This document shows positions 33,562 to 42,031 of a stretch of DNA of 64,000 nt, piece by piece. Where the stretch lies: contig JABWBP010000018.1 in NCBI GenBank assembly GCA_013360445.1, positions 62,001 to 126,000 on the forward strand. The letters are read 5' to 3'. The notes beneath the pieces are model-generated. The model did no database searches, had not been told where the DNA came from, and worked only from the letters and a program-made list of their open reading frames with translations. Both the position numbers and the translations under genes were made by a program. Origin of the DNA: Calditrichaceae bacterium. GTDB taxonomy: Bacteria > Calditrichota > Calditrichia > RBG-13-44-9 > J075. How positions within the stretch are numbered: position 1 is the first letter of the stretch; each line of letters begins with the position of its first letter.

Positions 33562-33590
33562 TTGACTTTTTGGGAATGAATCCTTAATAT
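33562..33590 (+). promoter_or_regulatory. Promoter of the exbB-exbD-exbD-tonB operon
   Basis: TTGACT (33562-33567) and TAATAT (33585-33590) are separated by 17 bases, 53 bases upstream of exbB. AT-rich DNA surrounds it. It follows the word array. Confidence 0.7.
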
Positions 33591-33642
33591 TTGCCAAACA
33601 TTAGGAAACAACAAGTTAATCGAAGCGAGGAGGCTCGAACTT

Positions 33643-34257
33643 ATGGTCGATTTGTATATTCAGGGCGGTGCATTCATGCATCCCATTCTGATTCTGTGGA
33701 TTCTCGGTTTGGCGATTGGCATTGCCAAGTTGATCCTGTTGTTCCGCGCGGGTGTAAACACCCGGAAATTTATGGCCCAAACCCGTGTAAAACTCAAAGA
33801 AGAAGGAATTACTGGCGCATTAGAACTTTGTGAAAAGACCCATGGCCCGGTAGCTTCCATTATGCACGCCGGATTAAGCCGGGCAAAAGACGGTATTGAG
33901 AGTGCGGAAAAAGCCATTACCAATGCCGGCTCCATCGAAATGGCGTTTTTGGAAAGAGGCATGATCTGGCTTGGCTTTATCATTGTTGTTGCCCCCCTGT
34001 TAGGGTTTACCGGCACCGTGTGGGGAATGATCGTGGCCTTCGATGCGATCAAGGAAGCCAACGATATTTCTCCCGCCATCGTTGCCGGGGGTATTTCCCA
34101 GGCTTTGTTGACCACTTTGTTCGGGCTGATTGTGGCAATGACCATCCAGCTTTTTTATAACCTGGCCACGACCAAAATCGATAAATTGATTATCGACATG
34201 GAAGAAGCCTCTGCAGAACTGGTGGACACCTTGATCGATATGCAAGGCGCCCGCTAA
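33643..34257 (+). CDS. exbB: MotA/TolQ/ExbB proton channel protein
   Basis: A 204-residue inner-membrane protein with three helices and the ExbB/TolQ signature (FLERGMIWLGFIIVVAPLLGFTGTVWGMIVAFDAI and AGGISQALLTTLFGLIVAMTIQLFYN). It forms the proton-driven stator with the two ExbD proteins that follow and energises TonB. A strong GAGGAGG site and a promoter precede it. It is the first gene of a four-gene Ton operon. Confidence 0.94.
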   Translation: MVDLYIQGGAFMHPILILWILGLAIGIAKLILLFRAGVNTRKFMAQTRVKLKEEGITGALELCEKTHGPVASIMHAGLSRAKDGIESAEKAITNAGSIEMAFLERGMIWLGFIIVVAPLLGFTGTVWGMIVAFDAIKEANDISPAIVAGGISQALLTTLFGLIVAMTIQLFYNLATTKIDKLIIDMEEASAELVDTLIDMQGAR

Positions 34258-34283
34258 TCACCGATTTTAGAGAGGTCGAACGT

Positions 34284-34691
34284 ATGCCCCTAAAAAAACG
34301 CCAAAAAGAAGATGTCGAAATCCCTTCCGCATCGCTTGCCGACATTGCCTTTCTCTTGTTGATCTTTTTCCTGGTCTGCACCACCATCGACGTGGATAAG
34401 GGGTTGCGCCTGGTATTGCCGCCCCCGGATGTTACCGAGGAAAAAATTCCCAAGAAAAATATCCTGAATATCCTGATCAATGATGCGGGCGAGGTTCTGT
34501 TGGATAACGAGATTGTGAACGTGCGCGACGTGGAACGCATTGTGCGCGACAAGCTGATCGAGAATGACAAGCTGATCATCTCCGTGAAAACCACCCGCCT
34601 TACCAAGTACAAAGTCTATATCGAACTTCTCGATCAGCTAAAAAGAGCCGATGCCACGCGGATTTCCATCGCAGAGCCGGAAGAGGTATAA
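34284..34691 (+). CDS. exbD: ExbD/TolR biopolymer transport protein (first copy)
   Basis: A 135-residue protein with a short basic cytoplasmic N-terminus, one membrane helix (IAFLLLIFFLVCTTI) preceded by the conserved aspartate of LADIAF that carries protons, and a periplasmic TolR/ExbD domain. The start follows GAGAGG. It lies 26 bases after exbB. Two different ExbD paralogues in tandem are common in FCB bacteria. Confidence 0.92.
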   Translation: MPLKKRQKEDVEIPSASLADIAFLLLIFFLVCTTIDVDKGLRLVLPPPDVTEEKIPKKNILNILINDAGEVLLDNEIVNVRDVERIVRDKLIENDKLIISVKTTRLTKYKVYIELLDQLKRADATRISIAEPEEV

Positions 34692-34745
34692 TTTCCGGCA
34701 ATCTAACTCCTAAAATTATTCGCTCGTTATGGGCAAGGAGAATTC

Positions 34746-35165
34746 ATGGCAGTAAAAATCCAGAGAAAATCCGAGATGAAGATCGGTATTCCTACCGCGT
34801 CCATGCCGGATATTATCTTCCAGTTGCTGATCTTTTTTATGGTCAGCACGGTATTGCGGGAATATACCGGGCTCCAGGTAAAACTGCCGGAAGCTGCCAA
34901 GATTCAAAAGCTGGAAAGTAAACGAAATGTCTCCACGATATGGATCGACCGCAAGAACCGGGTGGTCATCGATGATGTTACCATTAAAAACGTAAGTGAA
35001 CTGCGGACGATTGCTTATCAAAAACTGGTTGAGAATCCCCGCCTGGTAATCTCCCTGAGGGTTGACGAGGGGGCTGATATGGGGATTGTCATCGACGTTC
35101 AGCAAGAGCTTCGGAAAGCAAATACCCTGAGAGTTAATTATTCCGCCCTCCAGAAGGTAGGGTAA
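34746..35165 (+). CDS. exbD2: ExbD/TolR biopolymer transport protein (second copy)
   Basis: A 139-residue paralogue of the upstream ExbD. The helix MPDIIFQLLIFFMVSTVL holds the proton-carrying aspartate, and the periplasmic domain (VSTIWIDRKNRVVIDDVTIKNVSELRTI) follows. AAGGAG precedes the ATG. The two ExbDs are clearly divergent, so they may form a heteromeric pair in the stator. Confidence 0.92.
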   Translation: MAVKIQRKSEMKIGIPTASMPDIIFQLLIFFMVSTVLREYTGLQVKLPEAAKIQKLESKRNVSTIWIDRKNRVVIDDVTIKNVSELRTIAYQKLVENPRLVISLRVDEGADMGIVIDVQQELRKANTLRVNYSALQKVG

Positions 35166-35175
35166 GGAGGTCTGA

Positions 35176-35820
35176 ATGGCGCACCGTCAATTAATGTATA
35201 AAGAACCGGAAGCGGACCTGCGAAAAAGGTATCCGAAGTGGTTCGAATTGGCGTTAATTATCGCCCTGATTTTCACCATCGGAATCTTTTACGCCTTCAA
35301 AAAGTTCGAGTCTTCCGTAAAGCTGGAGAAGGTGATCGACCAGAACATCGAAACGATCGAGATCCCGCCCACCCAGCAAATTCAAAAACCGCCTCCCCCG
35401 GCGCGGCCTAAAATTCCTTTGCAATCGGAAGATGAGGAGCTGCCCGAGGATTTGACCATCGACGAACAGATGTTCGAATTCGATAAACCAGCCGAGGAGC
35501 TTCCTCCTCCGCCGCCGGAAGAAGAGGAAGAGCCGATTGTGCCCTTCTATGCGCTTTCCGAAAAGCCGGTAGAAGTTAAGCGGGTGGAGCCGGTTTACCC
35601 GGAACTGGCGCGCAAAGCGCAAATCGAGGGCACCGTGGTGGTAAAGGTGCTGGTGACTACCCAGGGAGACGTGGAAAAAGTGGAAATCTTGAAATCCCAT
35701 CCCCTGTTGGATGACGCCGCCATCGCCGCCGCCAAACAGTTCAAATTCAAGCCCGGCAAGCAGCGGGATAAGTTTGTAAAGGTGTGGGTGAGCATTCCCT
35801 TCAACTTTAAGCTGAAATAA
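35176..35820 (+). CDS. tonB: TonB energy transducer
   Basis: A 214-residue protein with one N-terminal membrane helix (WFELALIIALIFTIGIFYAF), a periplasmic proline/glutamate-rich stretch (about 55-120, with PPPPARPK and EELPPPPPEEEEE), and a C-terminal TonB domain (VKRVEPVYPELARKAQIEGTVVVKVLVTTQGDVEKVEIL ... AIAAAKQFKFKPGKQRDKFVKVWVSIPFNFKLK). It transmits proton-motive force to outer-membrane receptors. AAGGAGG precedes the start, and an intrinsic terminator follows. Confidence 0.95.
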   Translation: MAHRQLMYKEPEADLRKRYPKWFELALIIALIFTIGIFYAFKKFESSVKLEKVIDQNIETIEIPPTQQIQKPPPPARPKIPLQSEDEELPEDLTIDEQMFEFDKPAEELPPPPPEEEEEPIVPFYALSEKPVEVKRVEPVYPELARKAQIEGTVVVKVLVTTQGDVEKVEILKSHPLLDDAAIAAAKQFKFKPGKQRDKFVKVWVSIPFNFKLK

Positions 35821-35849
35821 CTTACCCGCCCGGTTTTACCAGCGATGTT

Positions 35850-35885
35850 AAAAAAGCAGTGTTGAGTTGCAGCACTGCTTTTTTA
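35850..35885 (+). terminator. Intrinsic terminator after tonB
   Basis: AAAAAAGCAGTG and CACTGCTTTTTT flank an 11-base loop, giving a strong stem ending in a T-run 30 bases after the tonB stop. The A-rich left flank means that it may work in both directions. Confidence 0.88.
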
Positions 35886-35895
35886 TTTGGGGAAA

Positions 35896-37155
35896 ATGAA
35901 CATGAAAATCGTCCTGTTCGAGGATCGCCACTACCTCGACTTGCTCCCCCTGGCTTATTTCCGGCCGGTGTGGGAGTTGCGCTGCGGGGCGCGAACCCTG
36001 CAAGAAAAATTCGAAGCGCAGTTGCAGGAAAGGTGCTACTTTCTGGCGCGAAAATATCTCTGCGACTTTTACCTGGAGAATTCGCGCTGTTTCGACGCCC
36101 TCCCGGCAGAGGAAGATATCCTCCTGGTCAATGGGCGCTGGCTGGCGGGCACGGAAGAAACCGCGGCGTTGCAACGCCTGGACCCGGGCGCTGCGCTGTT
36201 ATCCGGCGCAACCCTGCTGGCCTGGCGCACCGGCGCCGGCGCAGTAAAACATTTCATAAGTGAGGAGGGATTGGACAGCCGGGCAATCGTGGAAACAGAT
36301 TCGATTTCTCCGGAAAGCCGCCGGGAATTCCCCAACGCCCGGTTGATCGAATACCCCTGGGATGCGCTTTCCCGGAACGGGGAAGAAATTGTGCAAGATT
36401 ATCGCCGCCTGGCCGATCCGGGGAAGATTGCCGGGACGGTGCACCAGGGCGCGCACGTTCTCGGCCGGGATAACGTGACCATCGAAACCGGGGCGGTGAT
36501 CAAGCCGGGGGTAGTGATCGACGCCGAAAGAGGGCCGGTGTGGATCGATGCGGGAGCGCTGGTGATGCCCAACGCGGTGTTGGAGGGGCCGCTGTATGTC
36601 GGCAAGCAGTCGCGCATCAAAATCGGGGCGAAGATTTATGAAAATACCAGCATCGGGCCGGTGTGCAAAATCGGCGGGGAGGTCGAGGAGTGTATCGTGC
36701 AGGGATATTCCAACAAGCAGCACGACGGCTTCTTAGGCCACGCCTACTTAGGCGCCTGGGTAAACTTGGGCGCGGATACCAACAACTCCGATTTGAAGAA
36801 TAACTACGGGGTCATTCAGGTGCTGCTGAACGGGAAACCGGTGAACACCGGCAAGCGCTTTGTGGGGTTGATGATGGGCGACCATTCCAAGTGCGCCATC
36901 AACACCATGTTCAATACCGGCACGGTGGTGGGCGCCAGTTGCAATATTTTCGGGGCGGGAATGCCCCCCAAATTCGTGCCCTCGTTTTCCTGGGGGGGGG
37001 CGGAAGGGATGGAGGTGTTTGATTTTGACAAAGCGGTGGAATTAGCGGAAATCGTCTTCTCGCGGCGAAATGCGCCTTTTACGGAGCGCGACCGCGCCCT
37101 CTTCCGCGCCGTCTGGACCCTGGCGAAGCGGGTGGAGGCAGGCTCGCTCCTTTAG
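35896..37155 (+). CDS. GlmU-like sugar nucleotidyltransferase/acyltransferase-type protein
   Basis: About 420 residues. The N-terminal half (IVLFEDRHYLDLLPLAYFRPVWELRCGARTLQEKFE) is the diverged nucleotidyltransferase-type domain seen in FCB 'GlmU family' proteins. The second half is a left-handed beta helix of hexapeptide repeats (VTIETGAVIKPGVVIDAERGPVWIDAGALVMPNAVLEGPLYVG, then GADTNNSDLKNNYG). True GlmU has a standard LxAGxGTRM loop, which I do not see here, so the substrate is uncertain. ATG 35896 or 35902 is preferred over the TTG at 35887, which sits against the terminator. It is followed by an ABC ATPase in the same direction. Confidence 0.82.
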   Translation: MNMKIVLFEDRHYLDLLPLAYFRPVWELRCGARTLQEKFEAQLQERCYFLARKYLCDFYLENSRCFDALPAEEDILLVNGRWLAGTEETAALQRLDPGAALLSGATLLAWRTGAGAVKHFISEEGLDSRAIVETDSISPESRREFPNARLIEYPWDALSRNGEEIVQDYRRLADPGKIAGTVHQGAHVLGRDNVTIETGAVIKPGVVIDAERGPVWIDAGALVMPNAVLEGPLYVGKQSRIKIGAKIYENTSIGPVCKIGGEVEECIVQGYSNKQHDGFLGHAYLGAWVNLGADTNNSDLKNNYGVIQVLLNGKPVNTGKRFVGLMMGDHSKCAINTMFNTGTVVGASCNIFGAGMPPKFVPSFSWGGAEGMEVFDFDKAVELAEIVFSRRNAPFTERDRALFRAVWTLAKRVEAGSLL

Positions 37156-37207
37156 AGGGCGCGTAAAAAATCGAAAAATTTGCCACATAATCTTCGAAAA
37201 CAGCCCC

Positions 37208-37954
37208 ATGCCTGAAAAAATCATCGAAGTCAGCCATCTCTCCGCCGCCTTCGGCCAGCGCCCGGTTCTGAAGGACGTTTCCTTCAGCGTGTACCGCAAC
37301 CAGGTCACCGTAATCCTGGGAAAGAGCGGGTGCGGGAAGACCACGGTGCTGAAACACTTGATCGGCCTGCACCCCATCCAGCAGGGAGAAATCACCATTA
37401 TGGAGGCGGCGCTGGGACGTTTGGAAGAGCGCCAGCAAGCCCGGCTCTCTTTGAAAATGGGAGTGCTCTTTCAGAACGGGGCGCTGCTGAATTCCCTCAC
37501 CGTGGGGGAAAACGTCGCCATCGCCTTAGAGCAGCACACCCGCTTGCCCGGGGCGCTGGTGCGGCAATTGGTGCGCCTGAAATTGGAATTGGTGGAGCTT
37601 GGCCACGCGGTGGACCTGTTCCCCGCGGAGCTTTCCGGGGGAATGCGCAAACGCGCCGCCCTGGCCCGCTCCCTGGCCCTGGACCCGCCCCTGCTGTTCT
37701 GCGACGAGCCGGCCGCGGGATTAGACCCGGTTACCCTGGCGGCGCTGGATAACCTGATTCTCAAATTGAAAAGCCAGCTGGGCATGACCATCGTGTTGGT
37801 GACCCACGAGATTCCCAGCATCTTTCGACTGGCAGACCGGATCATTTTCCTGCATGAAGGGCGGGTAGCTTTTGAAGGAGGGCTTCAGGATGCGCTGCAG
37901 GCCGGGATTGCGGAAGTAGAGCAGTTTTTCAAAACCGCCCCGGGGGCGCGATGA
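37208..37954 (+). CDS. ABC transporter ATPase, MlaF-like
   Basis: A 248-residue ABC ATPase with Walker A GKSGCGKT, Q-loop MGVLFQNGALLNSLTVGENV, signature ELSGGMRKRAALARSLAL and Walker B LLFCDEPAAGLDP. The signature SGGM(R/K)KR and the QNGAL text match the Mla/Mkl phospholipid-transport ATPases. No MlaE permease or MlaD MCE protein is nearby, so it is an orphan whose membrane partner must lie elsewhere. The ATG at 37208 gives a family-like N-terminus. Its TGA overlaps the next ATG by four bases (ATGA). Confidence 0.88.
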   Translation: MPEKIIEVSHLSAAFGQRPVLKDVSFSVYRNQVTVILGKSGCGKTTVLKHLIGLHPIQQGEITIMEAALGRLEERQQARLSLKMGVLFQNGALLNSLTVGENVAIALEQHTRLPGALVRQLVRLKLELVELGHAVDLFPAELSGGMRKRAALARSLALDPPLLFCDEPAAGLDPVTLAALDNLILKLKSQLGMTIVLVTHEIPSIFRLADRIIFLHEGRVAFEGGLQDALQAGIAEVEQFFKTAPGAR

Positions 37955-38808
37955 AACTGCAATTTTCCGGCGCTTCCGCAAGGTATGAAATCGACGCCGC
38001 CCATCCCATCGACATTTCTATTCCCCTGAATTTCAACGGCGGGCAGCCCAACCACTTTGGGGCGGAGCCGGCCGCGGCGCAGCCGCTGGAAATGGGCGGT
38101 TTCATCGGCGATACCCGCCGGGGCGGAAGCTGTAACGTGGAAATTTACCGCCTCATTCCCCACTGCAACGGCACTCACACCGAGTGCGCCGGGCACATCA
38201 CCGGGGAGCGCCTTTCCGTGAATGAAGTGCTGCGCGAATGTCTCTTTCCCGCCACCCTGGCGACGGTGCAGCCTTTGAAAGCGGCGCAGACCTCCGACAC
38301 CTACCAACCCGCCAAACAACCCGGCGATGAGCTGATCACCCGGGATGCCCTGGAAACCGCGCTGCAAAACGCATCCGGCGAATTTTTAGAGGGGCTGATC
38401 CTCCGCACCCTGCCCAATGATGCTTCCAAGAAATCCCGCCGCTACACGGAAGCGCCCCCGCCCTTTTTCTCCCTCGAAGCGATGCGCTTCCTCTCCGGTT
38501 TGCCCCTGAAACACCTTTTGGTGGACATTCCCTCGCTGGACCGCATGTTCGACGAGGGGCAAATGAACGCGCACCGGATTTTCTGGAACATCCCCCCCGG
38601 CAGCCGCGCCCTTAGCGCCGATTCCCGCCCGGATCGAACCGTTACGGAAATGATTTATGTTCCCGAGGCGGTTACGGACGGCCGCTACCTGGCGAGCATT
38701 CACATCCCGCCTTTTATCGCTGACGCCGCTCCCGGTAGAATTTTGTTATTCCCGATCAGGGTATTGGAAAATTCGTCTCCCAGTTCAGGCAGACCACTAC
38801 CCTACTAA
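37951..38808 (+). CDS. Cyclase family protein (kynurenine formamidase-like)
   Basis: A 285-residue metal-dependent hydrolase-like protein of the cyclase/KynB superfamily. The metal motif HxGTHxDxPxH appears in altered form as HCNGTHTECAGH, in which the usual aspartate is glutamate. Typical LLVDIPSLDR lies later. It is translationally coupled to the upstream ABC ATPase. Substrate is unknown: kynurenine formamidase is one possibility, but no tryptophan-catabolism genes are visible. The protein is longer than KynB (about 210 residues). Confidence 0.82.
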   Translation: MKLQFSGASARYEIDAAHPIDISIPLNFNGGQPNHFGAEPAAAQPLEMGGFIGDTRRGGSCNVEIYRLIPHCNGTHTECAGHITGERLSVNEVLRECLFPATLATVQPLKAAQTSDTYQPAKQPGDELITRDALETALQNASGEFLEGLILRTLPNDASKKSRRYTEAPPPFFSLEAMRFLSGLPLKHLLVDIPSLDRMFDEGQMNAHRIFWNIPPGSRALSADSRPDRTVTEMIYVPEAVTDGRYLASIHIPPFIADAAPGRILLFPIRVLENSSPSSGRPLPY

Positions 38809-38931
38809 GGCATCCGGTTAGGAAAGGAGATTTTCCAAATATTGTACGCCCCGCACAGTCTGAGGTCGTATTATACCCTGCATCGAAAGCCGGTTTTAGT
38901 GTCAGGATGCAGGAGGATGCTACCCGGTGTT

Positions 38932-39048
38932 CTAATGTTCTTCCTGATCCTTTTCCTGTTTCTTTTTAGCTTGTTTAGCTTTGTCATCCTTCCTTTTGGT
39001 TTTTTGCTTTTGGCTCTTTTCCCGATCTTTCTTGCCTTTATCGCCCAT
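38932..39048 (-). CDS. 38-residue lysine-rich microprotein
   Basis: ATG 39048 opens a 38-codon frame reading MGDKGKKDREKSQKQKTKRK and then further K/Q/E-rich sequence to a TAG at 38932. AAAGGA lies about eight bases upstream. Small proteins starting MGDKGKKDK-like recur in many bacteria and are probably nucleic-acid or ribosome associated, but no function is established. The composition is highly charged with almost no hydrophobic residues, so it is intrinsically disordered. The overlapping plus-strand hydrophobic frame is its shadow. Confidence 0.72.
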   Translation of the reverse strand: MGDKGKKDREKSQKQKTKRKDDKAKQAKKKQEKDQEEH

Positions 39049-39145
39049 TTTATGGTTCCTTTCGTTTAGGGTAAGAGTGCGTTTAACCATTTATGGGTAC
39101 TTTTCCCACAAAAATCGCAGCAAGATATTCCTCAACTACTGCAAA

Positions 39146-39994
39146 TCAATCTAAAAATGGGCGCAACCCCTTGCTCCGCGAAGCATGGCGTAACCGTCGA
39201 AGCGCTTTCTCTTTGATTTGCCGTATCCGTTCCCGGGTCAAGTTAAAGCGCTCGCCAATTTCCTCCAACGTCAGGGGATGCTCATGGCCAAGCCCAAAAT
39301 ACAATCGTACTATCTCTGCCTCACGTTTCGTCAACGTTGCCAGGATATGATCTATTTCAATTTTTAAGGAATCGCTTACCAAATCGGAATCGGGAGGCGG
39401 TTGATGAACATTTTCAATGACGTCCAGCAAACAATTGTTTTCACTGTTTCTGAATGGGGTATCCATAGACAAATGCCGCCCGGAAACTTTTAGCGTGTCC
39501 GTAACTTCAATATCTTTCAACTCCAGTTTTTCCGCGATTTCGCCGGGGCTTGGTTCGCGTTCAAACTCCTGTTCCAGTGAAGAATAAATTTTCCCAATTT
39601 TAATAAGTGTACTGACGCGGTTAAGCGGAAGGCGTACAATTCGAGACTGATCGGCCAAAGCCTGCATAATTCCCTGGCGAATCCACCAAACCGCATAAGA
39701 AATAAATTTGAATCCCCGGGTTTCGTCGAACCGGGTTGCCGCTTTAATCAGCCCTAAGTTCCCTTCATTAATTAGATCTCCCAACGAAAGTCCCTTGTTT
39801 TGATACAGTTTTGCGATGCTTACCACAAAGCGAAGGTTCGCCCGGGTCAATTTTTCCAATGCGCGCTGGTCACCCTGCTTGATCCGCCGTGCCAGTTTAA
39901 CTTCTTCATCCGGCGTCAATAGGGGAACCTCTGAAATTTCTTGAAGATACTGGTCTATAGATTGATTTTCTCGACTTTCAAGGCTTCTGGCCAT
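39146..39994 (-). CDS. RNA polymerase sigma factor, RpoD/SigA family (compact)
   Basis: A 282-residue group 1/2 sigma-70 factor. Region 1.2 is [27 protein letters not shown]; region 2 is [60 protein letters not shown]; region 3 follows; and region 4 is [32 protein letters not shown]. Region 1.1 and the non-conserved insert are absent, as in Bacteroidota-type RpoD or a stationary-phase group 2 factor. Which of these it is cannot be decided without the other sigma genes. It lies downstream of a small gene on the same strand. Confidence 0.93.
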   Translation of the reverse strand: MARSLESRENQSIDQYLQEISEVPLLTPDEEVKLARRIKQGDQRALEKLTRANLRFVVSIAKLYQNKGLSLGDLINEGNLGLIKAATRFDETRGFKFISYAVWWIRQGIMQALADQSRIVRLPLNRVSTLIKIGKIYSSLEQEFEREPSPGEIAEKLELKDIEVTDTLKVSGRHLSMDTPFRNSENNCLLDVIENVHQPPPDSDLVSDSLKIEIDHILATLTKREAEIVRLYFGLGHEHPLTLEEIGERFNLTRERIRQIKEKALRRLRHASRSKGLRPFLD

Positions 39995-40009
39995 TCTGTT
40001 TCAATCTCC

Positions 40010-40339
40010 CTATGCGCTATGAATTCTTTCATTTTTTCTCCTCTTGACAATGAGGAATATTCTATGAAATATATCATTTACCATCTTTGATCTATTGGTT
40101 AGGCCGGGGAATTTGCGAGTAAATAACCAGAGAGGAATTGTGATGGTAACTCTATTCTCTTCATGCTGATAAAGATTTACCAACGATTTTTGCAGCCACG
40201 CCGTCTGGCTTTTATAATGTACCTGAATTGTTTTTACTGTTTCTTCTGTAACCAGCGCTTCAATTGTCGCCGGTTTTTGTTTGGATTGATCAAATAGCCA
40301 ATTATTAAACGATTTTATAGGGTTCATCTGATTCATCAT
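40010..40339 (-). CDS. Conserved-looking small protein (AWLQKS motif)
   Basis: A 109-residue protein whose core, PATIEALVTEETVKTIQVHYKSQTAWLQKSLVNL ... VTITIPLWLFTRK, has the pattern of small bacterial proteins with an AWLPKS-type motif and a terminal IP-x-WL segment. No function is known to me. The C-terminal 30 residues are basic and may be an extension. The start could be Met 1, 2 or 5 of the frame. It lies 15 bases upstream of the sigma factor on the same strand and could be co-transcribed with it. Confidence 0.6.
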   Translation of the reverse strand: MMNQMNPIKSFNNWLFDQSKQKPATIEALVTEETVKTIQVHYKSQTAWLQKSLVNLYQHEENRVTITIPLWLFTRKFPGLTNRSKMVNDIFHRIFLIVKRRKNERIHSA

Positions 40340-40373
40340 TTGGGCTTAGACTCGCTATTTAGTGACGTTGGTT

Positions 40374-40643
40374 TAATTGAGGGGGGTGCGTGAACCTGAG
40401 GGCAGGCAAATAACCCACCTCCCGCTTCCCGGAAGGTTAGGGTCCCTGCCATCCAGTTAAGGAAAATGAATGACGAATATCGAACCGGGAATTTCGATTA
40501 TCGAAGGGAAAACCTTCAAAATTCATCATTCAGTGTTCGACATTCGACATTCAATCAGCCTAATGTTCTTAACTTAATGGCAGCGAAGGTTAGGGGTGGG
40601 CCCTTGGTCTGCGATCAGCTTCATGCACACCCCTCATTTAATT
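40374..40643. repeat. 270-bp large nested word hairpin
   Basis: Three concentric inverted pairs are visible. The outer pair is AATTGAGGGGGGTGCGTGAA with the complement of TTCATGCACACCCCTCATTT. The middle pair is CTGCCATCCAGTTAAG with CTTAACTTAATGGCAG. The inner pair is TGAATGACGAATATCGAAC with GTTCGACATTCGACATTCA. The inner word has a 7-nt period. It occupies more than half of the 489-bp gap between the small gene and the RRM gene; the remainder shows nothing recognisable. Confidence 0.7.
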
Positions 40644-40828
40644 ATTTACTGATTTCATCCCGGCCTGGCCGGGACAAACGGATACGTTCCTGGACTGCCC
40701 ACCAATTGCAACAGCAGGGTTCCCCAATCCCCCCGCGATGCCTCGAAGGAATAAACCACGGCTTATGCGGCGGGAAAAGGGGTCCCGCAGAGCCACAGCA
40801 GGCGGGGAAGTTGTTTTATCTGCGCCGC

Positions 40829-41107
40829 TTACCAGCGCCCGCCGCCCCCGCTTCTCCGGCTATCGGATTTGGGGCGGGCTTCGTTTACAACAATGCGGGT
40901 TCCTTTCAGTTCACGGCCATTTAACTCTTGGATTGCTGCCTGGGCTTCCGATTTGGCCTCGATCTCTACAAAGCCAAACCCTTTGGATACCCCGCTGAAC
41001 TTATCCTTAATGATATTGACAGACTTCACGGTTCCGAATGCCCCGAAGGCTTCACGCAAATCTTCTTCATTCGCTTGCCGGGATAGATTGCCGACGTAAA
41101 TATTCAT
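40829..41107 (-). CDS. RRM-domain RNA-binding protein
   Basis: A 92-residue protein with one RNA recognition motif. RNP2 is MNIYVGNLS at the N-terminus and RNP1 is KGFGFVEI near residues 42-49, followed by AAIQELNGRELKGTRIVVNEARPK and a glycine/arginine-rich tail. Such small RRM proteins are cold-inducible RNA chaperones in cyanobacteria and other groups. It lies just downstream of the cold-shock gene on the same strand, separated by a terminator. A good ribosome site (AAAGGA) precedes the ATG. Confidence 0.94.
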   Translation of the reverse strand: MNIYVGNLSRQANEEDLREAFGAFGTVKSVNIIKDKFSGVSKGFGFVEIEAKSEAQAAIQELNGRELKGTRIVVNEARPKSDSRRSGGGGRW

Positions 41108-41141
41108 CTGGTTATCCTTTCATAAATGTTTAGAGTCCAAC

Positions 41142-41174
41142 AAAAAAGCGACGCTTGTGAGCGTCGCCTTTTTT
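41142..41174 (-). terminator. Bidirectional intrinsic terminator after the cold-shock gene
   Basis: GCGACGC (41148-41154) and GCGTCGC (41161-41167) form the stem, with A6 on the left and T6 on the right. On the minus strand it ends the cold-shock transcript about 60 bases after its stop. Confidence 0.85.
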
Positions 41175-41230
41175 GTTTCAAATCGCTTATGGTTTACTCA
41201 GCTTTTTTGATCTACTTACAGTTCACATCG

Positions 41231-41443
41231 CTACAATACAACCACGTCTTGCGCCTGGAGGCCTTTTTTGCCTTCTCCGATCGTGAACTCAACTTCCTGT
41301 CCTTCTTCTAAAGAACGATAACCGCCATTCTCGCGAATAGAACTAAAATGAACGAATAGATCTTCGCCTTTGGGGTTTGATATAAAACCATAACCTTTAC
41401 CGGCGTTAAACCACTTCACAACTCCATTTACTCGATCTGACAT
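41231..41443 (-). CDS. Cold-shock protein (CspA family)
   Basis: A 70-residue OB-fold single-stranded nucleic-acid chaperone. RNP1 KGYGFIS and RNP2 LFVHFSSI are intact, within [31 protein letters not shown]. The ATG at 41443 gives the standard N-terminus and follows AAAGGAG; the longer frame upstream lies in the leader. A terminator follows, then the RRM gene, so two RNA chaperones are neighbours. Confidence 0.96.
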   Translation of the reverse strand: MSDRVNGVVKWFNAGKGYGFISNPKGEDLFVHFSSIRENGGYRSLEEGQEVEFTIGEGKKGLQAQDVVVL

Positions 41444-41755
41444 TACTGTTACTCCTTTGAATAAAAAACAAAAAAACATGAATTAGTTGACTTTTGGGTG
41501 ATTCTAGTCTGGCGAGAAGTGAATCCTGAACAGGCTGGAATTCCTAAAAAGACGCGCCAAGCTACGCTAATAATTTGGACTTGTCAAGGAATAAGAATAA
41601 AAGCCAACTTTCTTCAGGCGAATATCCCGAGCCCTATCTCACCGAACAAGCCCGCCGCCAATATACTGCCCAAGGCGACAAATTACGCTTTTCCGACAAA
41701 ATAGGACTACCGATTTATGCCCCTGAGCAGTATAAAAAAGCTCCCATTGCGAGCA
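41444..41755. other. 312-bp gap: cold-shock leader and possible gene remnant
   Basis: The part next to the cold-shock gene is an AT-rich leader with T-runs. Further right, a short plus-strand frame (about 41575-41790) reads SSGEYPEPYLTEQARRQYTA and then FSDKIGLPIYAPEQYKK, which looks protein-like but overlaps the RelE-type gene and has no ribosome site. It may be a remnant of a displaced gene. I assign no function. Confidence 0.35.
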
Positions 41756-42007
41756 TCACTCATAAACCTCTTTCCGGTGGCCGATTTTAGCAATAATTAC
41801 CATTTGGCCTTTAATGGCAAAAATAACCCGGTAATCGCCTATCCGGAGTTTTCGGAGTCCTTTGAAGCGGCCGGCCAGCATTTCATACTGCTCAGGATTT
41901 TTAGATAATTTCTCCGTGATGGTCAAGAGGATTCTGCCGGCTTCCGTTTTGCCGATTTTCTTCAAATCATTCAGCGCCGACCTTTTGAACTGGATTTCAT
42001 AACTCAC
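41756..42007 (-). CDS. RelE/ParE-family toxin
   Basis: An 83-residue RelE-type protein: YEIQFKRSALNDLKKIGKTEAGRILLTITEKLSKNPEQYEMLAGRFKGLRKLRIGDYRVIFAIKGQMVIIAKIGHRKEVYE. The conserved pattern LR-x-GDYRVI and the terminal IGHRKEVY are intact, so it is probably an active mRNA interferase. It lies 24 bases downstream of a ribbon-helix-helix antitoxin. It is the third TA-type locus in 24 kb. Confidence 0.94.
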   Translation of the reverse strand: MSYEIQFKRSALNDLKKIGKTEAGRILLTITEKLSKNPEQYEMLAGRFKGLRKLRIGDYRVIFAIKGQMVIIAKIGHRKEVYE

Positions 42008-42031
42008 TTGTGAGACCTTTCCTGCTTCGCG

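Noticed and set aside
35887-37155. Bona fide bifunctional GlmU
   Set aside because: The N-terminal half lacks the classical LxAGxGTRM nucleotide loop and is shorter; only the hexapeptide beta helix and a diverged transferase-like domain are visible.
37951-38808. Kynurenine formamidase (kynB) as a firm call
   Set aside because: The metal motif is altered (HCNGTHTECAGH), the protein is about 75 residues too long and no tryptophan-degradation genes are nearby; kept at family level.
38842-39069. 75-residue hydrophobic plus-strand frame
   Set aside because: The phenylalanine/leucine-rich text is exactly the antisense of the lysine-rich 38-codon gene on the minus strand (AAA/AAG read backwards), which has a ribosome site.
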